A stretch of DNA of 64,000 bases from NCBI GenBank assembly GCA_020832555.1, contig JAFIEM010000007.1, positions 1 through 64,000 of the forward strand, given 5' to 3'. Every line of letters starts with the position of its first letter. The first letter of the stretch is position 1. This DNA is from Natronohydrobacter sp. Lineage in GTDB: Bacteria; Pseudomonadota; Alphaproteobacteria; Rhodobacterales; Rhodobacteraceae. Below, one piece after another: positions 17,683-27,185 of the stretch. Made by a program: the position numbers and the translations under genes. The notes under the pieces were generated by a model. It worked only from the letters and a program-made list of their open reading frames with translations. It was not told where the DNA came from and searched no databases.

Positions 17683-18354
17683 TCACGCCTGTTGTGCGCT
17701 GAGCGGCGACGCATTGTAACTCGCCATCAGGTCATTGAATTTACCGCCCTGCACCGCAACATGATCGCGCAAAGCCGCTGCCGTTTCATCCGCGCTGCCG
17801 TTTTCGAGGGCTTCAAGGATCACCCGATGCTCTGCAAGCGACTGTTCCAGTCGTCCGCGCACCCGCAATTGCAACCTGCGGAAAGGTTTCAGCCGGGCAT
17901 GAAGCCGACTTGCCTGATCCGCAAGAAAGCTGTTGCCTGATGCGCGATAGAGCAGGTGATGAAACCGCTCGTTTTCGTGGTAATAGCAGTCATGATCATT
18001 TGCACGGACGGCCTCTTCGCAGGCCAGAACTGTCTCATGCAGTCGTACCAGATCCTCGCTGGTGACGCGCCGCGCCGCCAGGCGACCACAAAAGGCTTCG
18101 AGCTCCGCCATGACCTCGAACATCTCGACCATCTGGGTCAGGCTCGGGTGACGCACAAAGGCCCCGCGATGCGGCAGCAACTCGATCAGACCTGACGCTG
18201 CCAGCGCCTGAAAGGCTTCTCGCAACGGGGTGCGGGAACAGCCGAAACGTTCTGACAGGGCCGTTTCATCCAGCCGTTCGCCATTCGCCAGCGCGCCGGT
18301 GACAATCATCTGTTCCAGGGATTCACGAATGAAATCTGCGCGGCGCAAGGTCAT
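17683..18354 (-). CDS. matR: GntR-family (FCD/FadR-type) regulator of the malonate genes
   Basis: A 223-residue regulator from ATG 18354 (MTLRRADFIRESLEQ). The N-terminal winged HTH (GERLDETALSERFGCSRTPLREAFQALAASGLIELLPHRGAFV) is followed by an all-helical FCD effector domain with metal-ligand candidates (ENERFHHLLYRASGN and a later AEHRVILEAL). It is divergent from the TRAP/malonyl-CoA operon, and a 12-bp palindrome lies between them. By analogy with matR systems it probably represses until malonate (or malonyl-CoA) binds. The symbol rests on context. Confidence 0.82.
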   Translation of the reverse strand: MTLRRADFIRESLEQMIVTGALANGERLDETALSERFGCSRTPLREAFQALAASGLIELLPHRGAFVRHPSLTQMVEMFEVMAELEAFCGRLAARRVTSEDLVRLHETVLACEEAVRANDHDCYYHENERFHHLLYRASGNSFLADQASRLHARLKPFRRLQLRVRGRLEQSLAEHRVILEALENGSADETAAALRDHVAVQGGKFNDLMASYNASPLSAQQA

Positions 18355-18419
18355 GACATCGGTCCTGATGGAATGGCAAATCGACGCTAGGCCATAGGTT
18401 TGTATTTTGCAACGCAATA

Positions 18420-18431
18420 ATTGTATACAAT
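18420..18431. promoter_or_regulatory. Palindromic operator for the GntR regulator
   Basis: ATTGTATACAAT is a perfect 12-bp palindrome in the matR-TRAP gap, 107 bp before the TRAP start and 66 bp before matR. TTGTATACAA-type boxes are typical sites of FCD-class GntR proteins, so it may control both directions. Confidence 0.75.
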
Positions 18432-18537
18432 ATGGTTGACTTCGGATGCAACATGCCGTTTCATTCCCTTCGTCATTGTTGAGGAGCAATGCACTTTCAG
18501 GGCTGACTGGCCCGGATCATATGTCAGGGAGGACATC

Positions 18538-19521
18538 ATGAAGATTTTCGCATTTGCAGCGGCCTCGGTGGTCGCGCTTGGAACGGCGCTTTCGGCACAG
18601 GCTCAACAGCTTCGCCTATCCCATCAATGGTCAACCGCAGATATTCGCCACAAGGTCGCGGAAATGATCGCAGAAGAGGTCGAGGCGGCCGATGTCGGGC
18701 TGTCCATCCGGATTTTCCCATCGGCATCGCTGTTTTCAGCCACCGAGCAGTATCAGCCGGTCAGCCGTGGCCAGTTGGACATGACAGTGTATCCGCTGTC
18801 CTATGCGGGCGGATTGCGGCCTGAATTCAATCTGACGCTGATGCCAGGCATCGTGCGCAACCATGACCACGGCGCGCGACTGAACGATTCGGAATTCATG
18901 CAACGGCTTGAAGCCCTGATGGCCGAAGATGACATCAAGGTTCTTGTCCACGGCTATCTCGCGGGTGGCTTCGCGTCGAAGGGCGAATGCATCACCCGCC
19001 CCGAGCATATGGAGGGCCGGACCGTGCGCGCCGCCGGACGCGGTTTCGAACAGATGCTTGCCGCAGCGGGGGCGTCGATTTCGTCCATGGCATCTTCTGA
19101 AATCTATAACGGGATGCAGACCGGCGTTCTGGACGCTGTGAACACCTCTTCCTCCTCTTTCGTGTCCTTCAGGCTCTATGAGCAGGTGGATTGCTATACT
19201 CCGGCTGGCGATATTGCCCTGTGGTTTATGTATCAGCCGCTGCTGATGAACAAATCCACCTTCGAGCGCCTGACGGAAGAACAGCAGGAGGTGTTGCTGG
19301 CAGCTTCCGCCCGCGCGGAGGAATGGTATCTTGAACAGGCCAAGATCGATGATGAACGCTCGGTCGAGGTGTTCCGCAACAATGACGTGCAGATCGCCGA
19401 GATGACCGCCGAAGATTTCGAAGCCTGGCGCTCGCTCGCGCTGGAGTCGGCCTATCAGGATTTCCTCAGCCAGGTTCCGAATGGCCAGGAACTGCTGGAT
19501 CTCGCCTTTTCGGTGGAATGA
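18538..19521 (+). CDS. matP: TRAP transporter substrate-binding protein (DctP family), probably for malonate
   Basis: A 327-residue periplasmic protein. ATG 18538 follows TCAGGGAGGACATC. The signal peptide runs MKIFAFAAASVVALGTALSAQA; the mature part (QQLRLSHQWSTADIRHKVAE) is DctP-like, with the conserved ligand arginine probably in GRTVRAAGRGFEQML. It captures a dicarboxylate in the periplasm and passes it to the DctQM membrane complex. Malonate is inferred from the downstream malonyl-CoA decarboxylase and synthetase. Confidence 0.88.
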   Translation: MKIFAFAAASVVALGTALSAQAQQLRLSHQWSTADIRHKVAEMIAEEVEAADVGLSIRIFPSASLFSATEQYQPVSRGQLDMTVYPLSYAGGLRPEFNLTLMPGIVRNHDHGARLNDSEFMQRLEALMAEDDIKVLVHGYLAGGFASKGECITRPEHMEGRTVRAAGRGFEQMLAAAGASISSMASSEIYNGMQTGVLDAVNTSSSSFVSFRLYEQVDCYTPAGDIALWFMYQPLLMNKSTFERLTEEQQEVLLAASARAEEWYLEQAKIDDERSVEVFRNNDVQIAEMTAEDFEAWRSLALESAYQDFLSQVPNGQELLDLAFSVE

Positions 19522-19532
19522 CCCATCCGCCT

Positions 19533-19556
19533 CGGGCGCAGCAAAGTCTGCGCCCG
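19533..19556 (+). terminator. Intercistronic hairpin after the TRAP binding-protein gene
   Basis: CGGGCGCAG, a 6-nt loop, then CTGCGCCCG: a perfect 9-bp stem starting 12 bp after the stop. No T tract follows, so it probably raises binding-protein mRNA relative to the permeases. Confidence 0.68.
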
Positions 19557-19592
19557 ATCCAAACCTTCCATTGAAATCCAGGAGCCGGCACC

Positions 19593-20141
19593 ATGCCCAT
19601 GACAACCGCCGATGCCGGGTGGCGACGCGGCGCGGGATTGCTTATCCGCGCGGTTGGCGGGATCTCGACCCTGTGCGGCTGGATCGCAGCCTCGATGATC
19701 CTCGCCTCGGTCTTGATCACCTGCCAGATGATTTTCGTGCGTTTCGTGTTGCGACAGTCCACGATCTGGCAAACCGAAACCGTTATCTACCTGATGATCG
19801 CGGCCACCATGCTGGGCCTGCCCTATGTGCAGAAACTGCGCGGGCATGTGAATGTCGACCTGCTACCGATGTGGCTCAGCCCAACGCCACGCAAGGTTCT
19901 TGCGGTCATCGTCCTGCTCTCGGGTATCGTGGTGCTGTCAGTGATGGCCTTCTACGCCTATGAGCACTGGCATGTCGCCTATCAGCGAGGCTGGCGCACA
20001 TCGACGGTCTGGGGGCCACGGCTCTGGGTGTCACTGATCGCCATGCCCTTGGGGTTTGCGCTGTTCATCCTGCAACTGCTTGCCGATCTGCTGGCATTAT
20101 TGATCGGGCGGGACACTGCCTTCGGACTGGAGGTCGAATAA
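19593..20141 (+). CDS. matQ: TRAP transporter small permease (DctQ family)
   Basis: A 182-residue membrane protein with four transmembrane segments, about residues 24-46, 62-80, 99-122 and 143-166. The conserved DctQ phrase RQSTIWQTETVIYLMIAAT and PYVQKLRGHVNVDLLP are present. It links the binding protein to the large DctM channel in the TRAP complex. Its TAA overlaps the ATG of the next gene by one base. Confidence 0.88.
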   Translation: MPMTTADAGWRRGAGLLIRAVGGISTLCGWIAASMILASVLITCQMIFVRFVLRQSTIWQTETVIYLMIAATMLGLPYVQKLRGHVNVDLLPMWLSPTPRKVLAVIVLLSGIVVLSVMAFYAYEHWHVAYQRGWRTSTVWGPRLWVSLIAMPLGFALFILQLLADLLALLIGRDTAFGLEVE

Positions 20142-21457
20142 TGGATCCGCTCATTCTGGGTGCGCTTGTTGCGTTCATTACCATTGCGGTGCTGTTCTCG
20201 GGCGTTTCTGTCGCCACGGGGCTGCTGATCGTCTCGGCCATATTCCTTGCGGTCTTCGAGGGAATGTGGGCGCTGGAACTGATGCCCGACAAGTTCTTCG
20301 GCAAGCTCAATTCCTTTGCACTTCTGTCGATCCCGATGTTCATCATCATGGGGTCCGCAATTTCATCCACCCGCGCGGGCGCGGATCTCTATGAGGCGCT
20401 GGAACGCTGGCTGACCCGCGTTCCGGGCGGGCTGGTCATGTCCAATCTCGGGGCCTGCGCGCTGTTTTCAGCCATGTCCGGTTCCAGCCCCGCAACCTGC
20501 GCAGCCATCGGAAAGATGGGCATTCCCGAGATGCGCAAGCGTGGCTACCCCGATACGGTCGCATCCGGCTCGATTGCGGCGGGCGGCACGCTGGGCATTC
20601 TGATCCCGCCATCCGTGACGATGATCGTCTATGGCATCGCGACCGAGACCTCTATCGGGCGGCTGTTTCTGGCGGGGGTGCTGCCGGGGCTGATGTTGGT
20701 CAGCTTGTTCATGGCGTGGTCCGTTTATTCGACATGGCGCAACACGGGCCTGTCGGTCATGTCGGCACGCAGCTACAGCCTGCGCGAGAAACTGGAAATC
20801 CTGCCCCGCGTCATCCCGTTTCTGCTGGTCATCATCGGCGTGCTCTACGCCATGTATGGCGGTATCGCGACGCCCTCGGAAACCGCGGCTGTGGGTGCGC
20901 TTCTGTGCCTTCTGATGGCGATTGTCATCTACCGGATGTGGTCGCCAAAATCGCTCTGGGTGGTGCTGCGCGACTCGACGCGGGAATCGGTGATGATCCT
21001 GTTCATCATCGGCGCGGCGGGCGTATTCAGCTACATGCTGTCGTCGCTCTATATCACGCAATCCATCGCCATGTGGATATCAGGGCTGGAGGTCAATCGC
21101 TGGGTTCTGATGGGCGCGATCAATGTGTTCCTGCTGATCGCGGGCTTCTTTCTGCCGCCCGTTGCCGTGATCCTGATGGCGGCGCCCATTCTGCTACCGA
21201 TCATTCTGGCTGCCGATTTCGACCCCTACTGGTTCGCCGTGATCCTGACGATCAACATGGAAATCGGCCTGATCTCGCCGCCTGTGGGGCTGAACCTCTA
21301 TGTGATCAACTCCATCGCGCCCGATATCAAGCTCAAGACCATCCTGAAAGGGTCCATGCCCTATGTCGGCTGCATGGTTCTGGCCATCGTGATCCTGTGT
21401 TTCTTTCCGGGTATTGCGACATGGTTGCCGGATATGGTGATGGGACCGGTGCGGTAA
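20141..21457 (+). CDS. matM: TRAP transporter large permease (DctM family)
   Basis: A 438-residue protein with about 12 transmembrane segments. It shows the DctM signatures FSAMSGSSPATCAAIGKMGIPEM, SGSIAAGGTLGILIPPSVTMIVYG and EIGLISPPVGLNLYVI. It is the ion-coupled transport channel of the complex, working with the preceding small permease and binding protein. Its neighbours suggest malonate uptake driven by a sodium or proton gradient. Confidence 0.9.
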   Translation: MDPLILGALVAFITIAVLFSGVSVATGLLIVSAIFLAVFEGMWALELMPDKFFGKLNSFALLSIPMFIIMGSAISSTRAGADLYEALERWLTRVPGGLVMSNLGACALFSAMSGSSPATCAAIGKMGIPEMRKRGYPDTVASGSIAAGGTLGILIPPSVTMIVYGIATETSIGRLFLAGVLPGLMLVSLFMAWSVYSTWRNTGLSVMSARSYSLREKLEILPRVIPFLLVIIGVLYAMYGGIATPSETAAVGALLCLLMAIVIYRMWSPKSLWVVLRDSTRESVMILFIIGAAGVFSYMLSSLYITQSIAMWISGLEVNRWVLMGAINVFLLIAGFFLPPVAVILMAAPILLPIILAADFDPYWFAVILTINMEIGLISPPVGLNLYVINSIAPDIKLKTILKGSMPYVGCMVLAIVILCFFPGIATWLPDMVMGPVR

Positions 21458-21470
21458 AAGGATCGGGACA

Positions 21471-22754
21471 ATGAACAGAACAGGGTATCTGGGAGATCTG
21501 TTGGGCCAGCTTGTCGAGCGTCGCTTCGCGCCTCTGCGGGGAAACTCGGGCAAGCCTGTCGCGGAAATGTGCGCAAACCTTCTGACCGGCGCGGGCGAGG
21601 TGTCGACCATGCGGCTTGCGCGCGAAATCCTTGGCGCCTATGCGCGCATGGATGATGCGGCACGACGCGCGTTCTTCCAGCACCTCGCGCAGGATTACGA
21701 CATCCATTCGGACGCGGTGATACAAGCCGCCCTCAGCTATGCAGACGCGCGCGATGCGCGGCACCTGAGGGTTCTTCTGCAAGCGGCAGAGCCGCGTCGT
21801 CAGGAATTGCTGCGGCGTCTGAACCATGCTCCGGGTGCAACGGTCGAGCTGGTGCGGATGCGAACCGATCTGCTGGCGCTCGTGCCGGACATGCCGGAAC
21901 TTGCGCGGGTGGATCTTGATTTCGCGCATCTGTTCCAGTCGTGGTTCAATCGGGGTTTCCTTGTGCTGCGGCAGATCACCTGGGAAAGTCCGGCAAGCCT
22001 GCTGGAAAAGATCATCGAATATGAAGCCGTCCATGAAATCGGGGATTGGGAAGCGCTGCGCGCGCGGGTGGACCCGAAGGACCGGCGCTGCTTTGCCTTC
22101 TTTCACCCCGCCATGCCTGACGAGCCGCTGATCTTTGTCGAGGTTGCCCTGGTCAAGGGCGTTCCGGGATCTGTTCAGACGCTTCTCTTGGATGAGCGCA
22201 AACCGCTTGATCCCGCACAGGCGGATACGGCGACGTTCTATTCGATCTCGAATTGTCAGAAAGGGTTGCAGGGGATCAGCTTCGGCAATTCGCTGATCAA
22301 GCAGGTTGTGGCGCTGTTGCAGCAGGAATTCCCCCATTTGCGCCAGTTCGTGACCCTTTCGCCAATTCCGGGCCTCTCGGCGTGGTTGCGCGAACGCGCG
22401 CAGGCGGGCGATACAAGCGCAAAAGCCTTGCTGGACAATCCACAAGCGCTGGACGAGGCCGAACAGTTGCGCTTGCGCCGTCTGGCCGCGCATTACCTGC
22501 TCGACGCCAAGGACAAACGCGACCGCCCGCGTGATCCTGTCGCGCGTTTTCATTTGAACAATGGCGCGCTTGTCCATGAAATACATGCAGGCGGGGATAT
22601 GTCCCCAAGAGGACTGAAGCAGTCCTGTGGGGCAATGGTGAACTATCTCTATGACATAGATCAGGTCGAGTCCCATCACGAAAGCTATGCGACACACGGC
22701 AAGATCGCCGCAACCAGAAGTATGCGTCAACTTGCGCGTGCCGGACAGGAATAA
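21471..22754 (+). CDS. matA: Malonyl-CoA decarboxylase
   Basis: A 427-residue enzyme that converts malonyl-CoA to acetyl-CoA and CO2. The helical N-terminal domain is followed by the acetyltransferase-like catalytic domain. The active-site motifs are visible: LSPIPGLSAWL (catalytic serine region) and FHLNNGALVHEI (catalytic histidine region). There is no mitochondrial or peroxisomal extension, as expected for a bacterial form. It sits 13 bp after the TRAP permease and before the malonyl-CoA synthetase, making a complete malonate-to-acetyl-CoA route. Confidence 0.93.
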   Translation: MNRTGYLGDLLGQLVERRFAPLRGNSGKPVAEMCANLLTGAGEVSTMRLAREILGAYARMDDAARRAFFQHLAQDYDIHSDAVIQAALSYADARDARHLRVLLQAAEPRRQELLRRLNHAPGATVELVRMRTDLLALVPDMPELARVDLDFAHLFQSWFNRGFLVLRQITWESPASLLEKIIEYEAVHEIGDWEALRARVDPKDRRCFAFFHPAMPDEPLIFVEVALVKGVPGSVQTLLLDERKPLDPAQADTATFYSISNCQKGLQGISFGNSLIKQVVALLQQEFPHLRQFVTLSPIPGLSAWLRERAQAGDTSAKALLDNPQALDEAEQLRLRRLAAHYLLDAKDKRDRPRDPVARFHLNNGALVHEIHAGGDMSPRGLKQSCGAMVNYLYDIDQVESHHESYATHGKIAATRSMRQLARAGQE

Positions 22755-22793
22755 CCGCTCTCGCGACGCGATGGCAGGAAGGAGGATCGTTTC

Positions 22794-24308
22794 ATGACCA
22801 ATCCCATCTATGAGGCGCTGTTTGCGCCACTGGCCGATAGTGCAAGACCATTTCTGACGCTTGCCGATGGCAGCGGGATCAGTGCGGCCGGGTTTCATGA
22901 TCAGATCGCGCGTTTCGGACATGCCCTGCGAGCCTGTGGGCTGGAACCCGGCGACCGCGTCGCGGTTCAGGCGTCAAAATCACCGCAAGTGCTGGCGCTG
23001 TACGGGGCCGCTATGGCGACAGGTATCGTGTTCCTGCCACTCAACACGGCCTATACGTCCGATGAACTGGAGTATTTCGTAAGTGATTGCGGGGCGCGGC
23101 TTCTGCTCGTTGATCCGGGCCGGATCGACGCGCTTGCACCGCTGGCAGAACGGTTGGGGATCGTGCTGGAAAGTCTTGGCCCCGATGGCAGTTTTGACGC
23201 GATGGCGGTAGATCAATCCACCGCGATCACGCCCACACCGCGCAACGGGGATGATCTTGCGGCGCTGCTCTACACTTCGGGCACGACCGGGCGCTCGAAA
23301 GGGGCCATGCTGAGCCAGAATAACCTTCTGTCAAATGCCGAAACCCTCGTGGACCTCTGGCAATTCACAGAGAAAGACGTCTTGCTGCATGCCTTGCCGA
23401 TCTTTCACACGCATGGGCTTTTTGTGGCCTCGAATGTGATCCTGCGGGCGGGAGCGCAGATGATCTTCCTGCCGAAATTCGACCTGGATCAGGTTTTTGG
23501 TATGCTGGATCAGGCCACCACGATGATGGGTGTCCCGACCTTCTACACCCGCCTTCTGGGCGATCCGAGACTGAGCCGGGATACGGTCAGCCATATGCGG
23601 CTGTTCATCTCCGGGTCTGCGCCTTTGCTGGCGGAAACGCATGCGCAATGGAATGACCGTACCGGCCACGCGATCCTTGAACGCTATGGGATGACCGAAA
23701 CCAATATGCTGACCTCGAACCCGTATGCCGGCGCGCGCCGCCCCGGCACGGTCGGGATGCCACTGCCCGGCGTCAGCCTGCGCATTGCCGATCCCGATAC
23801 CGGCGCGGAATTACCGCAGGGCGCGACCGGCATGATCGAAGTCAAAGGTCCGAATGTGTTTCAGGGCTATTGGCAGATGCCCGAGAAAACCGCCGCAGAG
23901 TTTCGCGCGGACGGGTATTTCATGACCGGTGATCTGGGGATGATCGACGATCAGGGCTATGTGAACATTGTGGGCCGCGCGAAAGATCTGATCATCTCGG
24001 GAGGCTATAATGTCTACCCCAAGGAGGTCGAACTGGCACTAGACGACATGCCCGGTGTGCTGGAAAGCGCCGTGATCGGCCTGCCGCATCCCGATTTCGG
24101 CGAGGCTGTCGTTGCGGTGATTGTTCCGACCGGAGAGGGGCCAGATACAGCGCAAATACTGCAGCAACTCGCAGAGACACTTGCGCGCTACAAGCAACCC
24201 AAGGCGTTCATCATGCTTCCGGAACTGCCGCGCAATACGATGGGCAAGGTGCAGAAAGCCGAATTGCGAAAAACCTATGCGGCCTATTTCAAAGAGACCG
24301 CGGCTTGA
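22794..24308 (+). CDS. matB: Malonyl-CoA synthetase (acyl-adenylate-forming ligase)
   Basis: A 504-residue AMP-binding enzyme of normal length that activates malonate with ATP and CoA. The motifs are in order: P-loop-like YTSGTTGRSKGAMLSQNN, ERYGMTETNM, the hinge DLIISGGYNVYPKEVE, and NTMGKVQKAELR with the catalytic lysine. With the decarboxylase it feeds imported malonate into acetyl-CoA. ATG 22794 follows AAGGAGGATCGTTTC. Last gene of the malonate operon. Confidence 0.92.
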   Translation: MTNPIYEALFAPLADSARPFLTLADGSGISAAGFHDQIARFGHALRACGLEPGDRVAVQASKSPQVLALYGAAMATGIVFLPLNTAYTSDELEYFVSDCGARLLLVDPGRIDALAPLAERLGIVLESLGPDGSFDAMAVDQSTAITPTPRNGDDLAALLYTSGTTGRSKGAMLSQNNLLSNAETLVDLWQFTEKDVLLHALPIFHTHGLFVASNVILRAGAQMIFLPKFDLDQVFGMLDQATTMMGVPTFYTRLLGDPRLSRDTVSHMRLFISGSAPLLAETHAQWNDRTGHAILERYGMTETNMLTSNPYAGARRPGTVGMPLPGVSLRIADPDTGAELPQGATGMIEVKGPNVFQGYWQMPEKTAAEFRADGYFMTGDLGMIDDQGYVNIVGRAKDLIISGGYNVYPKEVELALDDMPGVLESAVIGLPHPDFGEAVVAVIVPTGEGPDTAQILQQLAETLARYKQPKAFIMLPELPRNTMGKVQKAELRKTYAAYFKETAA

Positions 24309-24705
24309 ACCTTTCGGGTTCGGTCTGGAAAACATCCGCGGTCAAAATCCGAGCAGGTCGCGAAATGTCAGTGCCCGCAAGGGTGTATCTTCGGCTGGAC
24401 ATAGTTCTGGATGGAGATGTCGGGCATGATTGACTGCTGCGGCGTGGTCGTTGCCTATCGCGTTGCCCGTAGCTCTGAAATGCTGCCCGTTTCGCAACAT
24501 TTTTGTCCTTAACCTTGAGATTCAGCGGCCATCCGGCTGCGGTCTGACAACAATACCGGATATGGGGGCGTCGAATCCTGGCCGTAGTGCTTGGCATTGC
24601 CGGGGTTATAGACTAATGCGCCTGCAGCGAACCTGGAGCCGGGTGCAAATCCCGGCTGGCTCTTCCGGCCGCCGATCCGCCGGACAACCTGAAGAAAACC
24701 AGAAA
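24309..24705 (+). other. Long leader before the sulP gene with a TΨC-like hairpin
   Basis: About 400 bp without a credible gene. The strongest structure is AGCCGGG-TGCAAAT-CCCGGCT at 24637-24657, a 7-bp stem with a seven-base loop resembling a tRNA T loop. It is followed by CCGGC/GCCGG at 24665-24683. No complete cloverleaf can be folded by eye. It could be a structured cis-regulatory leader or a tRNA/attachment-site remnant; the ORF that runs through it has no family likeness. Confidence 0.4.
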
Positions 24706-26247
24706 ATGATACCGATGCGCGCGCTTTCGCGCGGCGCGGTCAGGGACAGATTTCGCATGATGTCATTCGAAACCTACCGTCGGCAATGGACGGGCAATAT
24801 TCGCGGCGACCTGCTCTCGGGGCTGGTGGTGGCGCTGGCGCTGATTCCGGAAGCAATCGCATTTTCGATCATCGCAGGTGTCGACCCCAAAGTGGGGCTT
24901 TATGCCAGCTTTTCGATCGCAGTGATCACGGCGATCACAGGGGGCCGCCCCGGCATGATTTCGGCCGCCACAGCGGCGACAGCCGTGCTGATGATCACGC
25001 TGGTGCGCGATCACGGGCTGGAATATCTGCTGGCGGCGACCGTCCTGGCGGGGCTGATCCAGATTGGCGCCGGGGTTACAGGCTTGAGTTTCGTGATGCG
25101 CTACGTCTCGAAATCGGTGATGACCGGCTTCGTCAATGCGCTGGCAATCCTGATCTTCATCGCACAGCTGCCCGAACTGGACCCGCGCAATGTGACCGGG
25201 ATCACCTATCTGCTGGTCGCGGCCGGGCTGGCCATCATCTACCTGTTTCCGCGCGTGACCAAGGCTGTTCCATCGCCGCTGGTCACGATTATCGTTCTGA
25301 CCACGCTGGTCTGGGCGCTGGGGCTGGATGTGCGCAGCGTGGGCGATATGGGCGCGCTGCCTGACACATTGCCGGTTTTCCTGATCCCGCAGATCCCGCT
25401 GACGCTGGAAACGCTGCTGATCATCCTGCCCTATTCGACCGCGATTGCCGTTGTGGGCCTGCTCGAAAGTCTGATGACGCAGAATATCGTCGATGATCTG
25501 ACCGACACCACATCGAACCGCGATCAGGAATGCGTGGGGCAAGGTCTGGCCAATACCGCGACCGGCTTTATCGGCGGCATGGCAGGCTGCGCGATGATCG
25601 GCCAGTCGATCATCAACGTGAAATCCGGCGGGCGGGGGCGGCTGTCGTCCTTTGTGGCAGGCGTGTTCCTGCTGATCCTTGTGGTGGGTCTGGGCGATCT
25701 GGTCAGCATCATTCCCATGCCCGCGCTGGTGGCGATCATGATCATGGTCAGTATCGGGACTTTCTCGTGGTCCTCGATTGCCAATCTGCGCACCCATCCG
25801 CGGTCCAGTTCCGTGGTGATGCTGGCGACCGTGGCGACGGTCGTCTACACACATAACCTCGCCATCGGTGTTCTCGTGGGCGTGCTCCTGTCGGGGATCT
25901 TCTTCGCCGCCAAAATTGCGCAACTGTTCCGTGTGACATCCGAAATCAGCCCCGATGGGCGCATCCGCACCTACCGCATCGAAGGCCAGATGTTCTATGG
26001 CTCGGTCGAGGATTTCATGGCCGCCTTCGATTTCCGCGAAGCGCCAGAACGTGTCATTATTGACGTCAGCCGCGCGCATATCTGGGATATCTCTTCCGTG
26101 CAGGCGCTGGACATGGCGGTGCTGAAATTCCGGCGCGACGGGGCAGAGGTCGAGATCATAGGCATGAATGACGCCTCAGAAACATTGGTGGATCGCTTGG
26201 GCGTCCATGACAAGCCCGGCGCGCTGGACAAGCTGAGCGCGCATTGA
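24706..26247 (+). CDS. SulP-family anion transporter with STAS domain
   Basis: A 513-residue SulP protein from ATG 24706 (alternatives ATG 24757 and 24760, [10 protein letters not shown]); the ORF-track start at 24430 lies in the structured leader. The transmembrane part begins [23 protein letters not shown], a SulP hallmark, and contains [18 protein letters not shown]. The C-terminal STAS domain (about 410-510) includes [10 protein letters not shown] and [12 protein letters not shown]. It imports an anion such as sulfate or bicarbonate; which one is not decidable here. It is probably co-transcribed with the UspA gene 15 bp downstream. Confidence 0.88.
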   Translation: MIPMRALSRGAVRDRFRMMSFETYRRQWTGNIRGDLLSGLVVALALIPEAIAFSIIAGVDPKVGLYASFSIAVITAITGGRPGMISAATAATAVLMITLVRDHGLEYLLAATVLAGLIQIGAGVTGLSFVMRYVSKSVMTGFVNALAILIFIAQLPELDPRNVTGITYLLVAAGLAIIYLFPRVTKAVPSPLVTIIVLTTLVWALGLDVRSVGDMGALPDTLPVFLIPQIPLTLETLLIILPYSTAIAVVGLLESLMTQNIVDDLTDTTSNRDQECVGQGLANTATGFIGGMAGCAMIGQSIINVKSGGRGRLSSFVAGVFLLILVVGLGDLVSIIPMPALVAIMIMVSIGTFSWSSIANLRTHPRSSSVVMLATVATVVYTHNLAIGVLVGVLLSGIFFAAKIAQLFRVTSEISPDGRIRTYRIEGQMFYGSVEDFMAAFDFREAPERVIIDVSRAHIWDISSVQALDMAVLKFRRDGAEVEIIGMNDASETLVDRLGVHDKPGALDKLSAH

Positions 26248-26262
26248 GGGGGAAGAAGACAG

Positions 26263-27117
26263 ATGAGTGACAAGATTATCGCGCTTGTGGATGGGTCGGT
26301 CTATGCAGCATCGGTTTGCGACCATGCCGCCTGGATCGCGGGGCGCACAGGGGCACCGGTTGAGTTGCTGCATGTTCTGGGCCGCCGCGAAGGCGCGGCG
26401 ACACAGGACCGTTCCGGCGCCATCGCGCTGGGGGCGCGCACGGCATTGCTGACGGAACTGGCCGCTTTGGATGCGCAGCGCGCAAAACTGATGATGGAGC
26501 GCGGTCGCGCGATTCTGGACGATGCGCGCGCAAAACTGGAAAGCTCTTGCTTGACCCAGATCACCACCCGCCTGCGCCACGGCGACATTGTCGAGACCGT
26601 GGCCGAGATCGAGGATCAGGCCCGCGTCATCGTGATCGGCAAGCGCGGCGAGGCAGCGGATTTCGCCACTGGGCATCTGGGGTCTAATCTGGAGCGCATT
26701 GTGCGCAGCGCGCGCAAACCAGTGCAGGTCGCATCCCGCGCCTTTCACCCAATCCAGAAAGTGCTGGTCGCGTTTGATGGCGGCACATCGGCGCTGAAGG
26801 CCATCGACCATATCGCGCGCAGCCCGGTGTTTCAGGGGCTGGAAGTGCATGTCGTGACTGTGGGCAATGCGACGCCAGAGGCCTCCAAGGGTCTGGAAGA
26901 CGCCCGTGCAATGCTCGGTGCTGCCGGGATCACGGCTGAAATATCGGTTCTGCCCGGACAGCCGGAAACGGCGCTGGCGCAGCTGGTCGAAAAGGCCGGT
27001 TTCAATATGCTGGTGATGGGCGCCTATGGCCATTCCCGCATCCGCAGCCTGATCATCGGCTCGACCACCACCGCCATGATCCGCGCCTGCAAGGTCCCGC
27101 TGGTCCTGATGCGCTGA
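26263..27117 (+). CDS. Tandem universal stress protein (UspA family)
   Basis: A 284-residue protein with two Usp domains, about 1-150 and 160-284. The second carries an ATP-binding-type motif (MGAYGHSRIRSLIIGSTT), and the first a related GKRGEAADFATGHLGSNLERIV. The N-terminus reads IIALVDGSVYAASVCDHAAW. SulP-UspA gene pairs are common in proteobacteria, and the short spacing here supports joint expression. The exact stress role is unknown. Confidence 0.85.
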   Translation: MSDKIIALVDGSVYAASVCDHAAWIAGRTGAPVELLHVLGRREGAATQDRSGAIALGARTALLTELAALDAQRAKLMMERGRAILDDARAKLESSCLTQITTRLRHGDIVETVAEIEDQARVIVIGKRGEAADFATGHLGSNLERIVRSARKPVQVASRAFHPIQKVLVAFDGGTSALKAIDHIARSPVFQGLEVHVVTVGNATPEASKGLEDARAMLGAAGITAEISVLPGQPETALAQLVEKAGFNMLVMGAYGHSRIRSLIIGSTTTAMIRACKVPLVLMR

Positions 27118-27161
27118 GTTTGATGCAGTATGCCTTGCATAGCATCGGGATTTCCCACATA

Positions 27162-27179
27162 TATCGATAAACGACGATA
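27162..27179. promoter_or_regulatory. ArsR-type operator
   Basis: TATCGAT-AAAC-GACGATA is a 7-4-7 inverted repeat with one mismatch, 7 bp before the arsR start. It fits the ATCGAT-type boxes of ArsR-family repressors. Confidence 0.55.
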
Positions 27180-27185
27180 GACGAA

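Noticed and set aside
21333-22922. 529-aa reverse ORF
   Set aside because: Antisense shadow of matA; composition is low-complexity Arg/His/Gln without family motifs.
24601-24690. tRNA or tmRNA gene before sulP
   Set aside because: Only a T-arm-like hairpin is visible. No acceptor strand (GAGCCAG) or convincing D and anticodon arms were found.
24430-24705. N-terminal extension of SulP from the ORF-track start
   Set aside because: It has no family likeness and covers GC hairpins. ATG 24706, 24757 or 24760 fit the SulP start.
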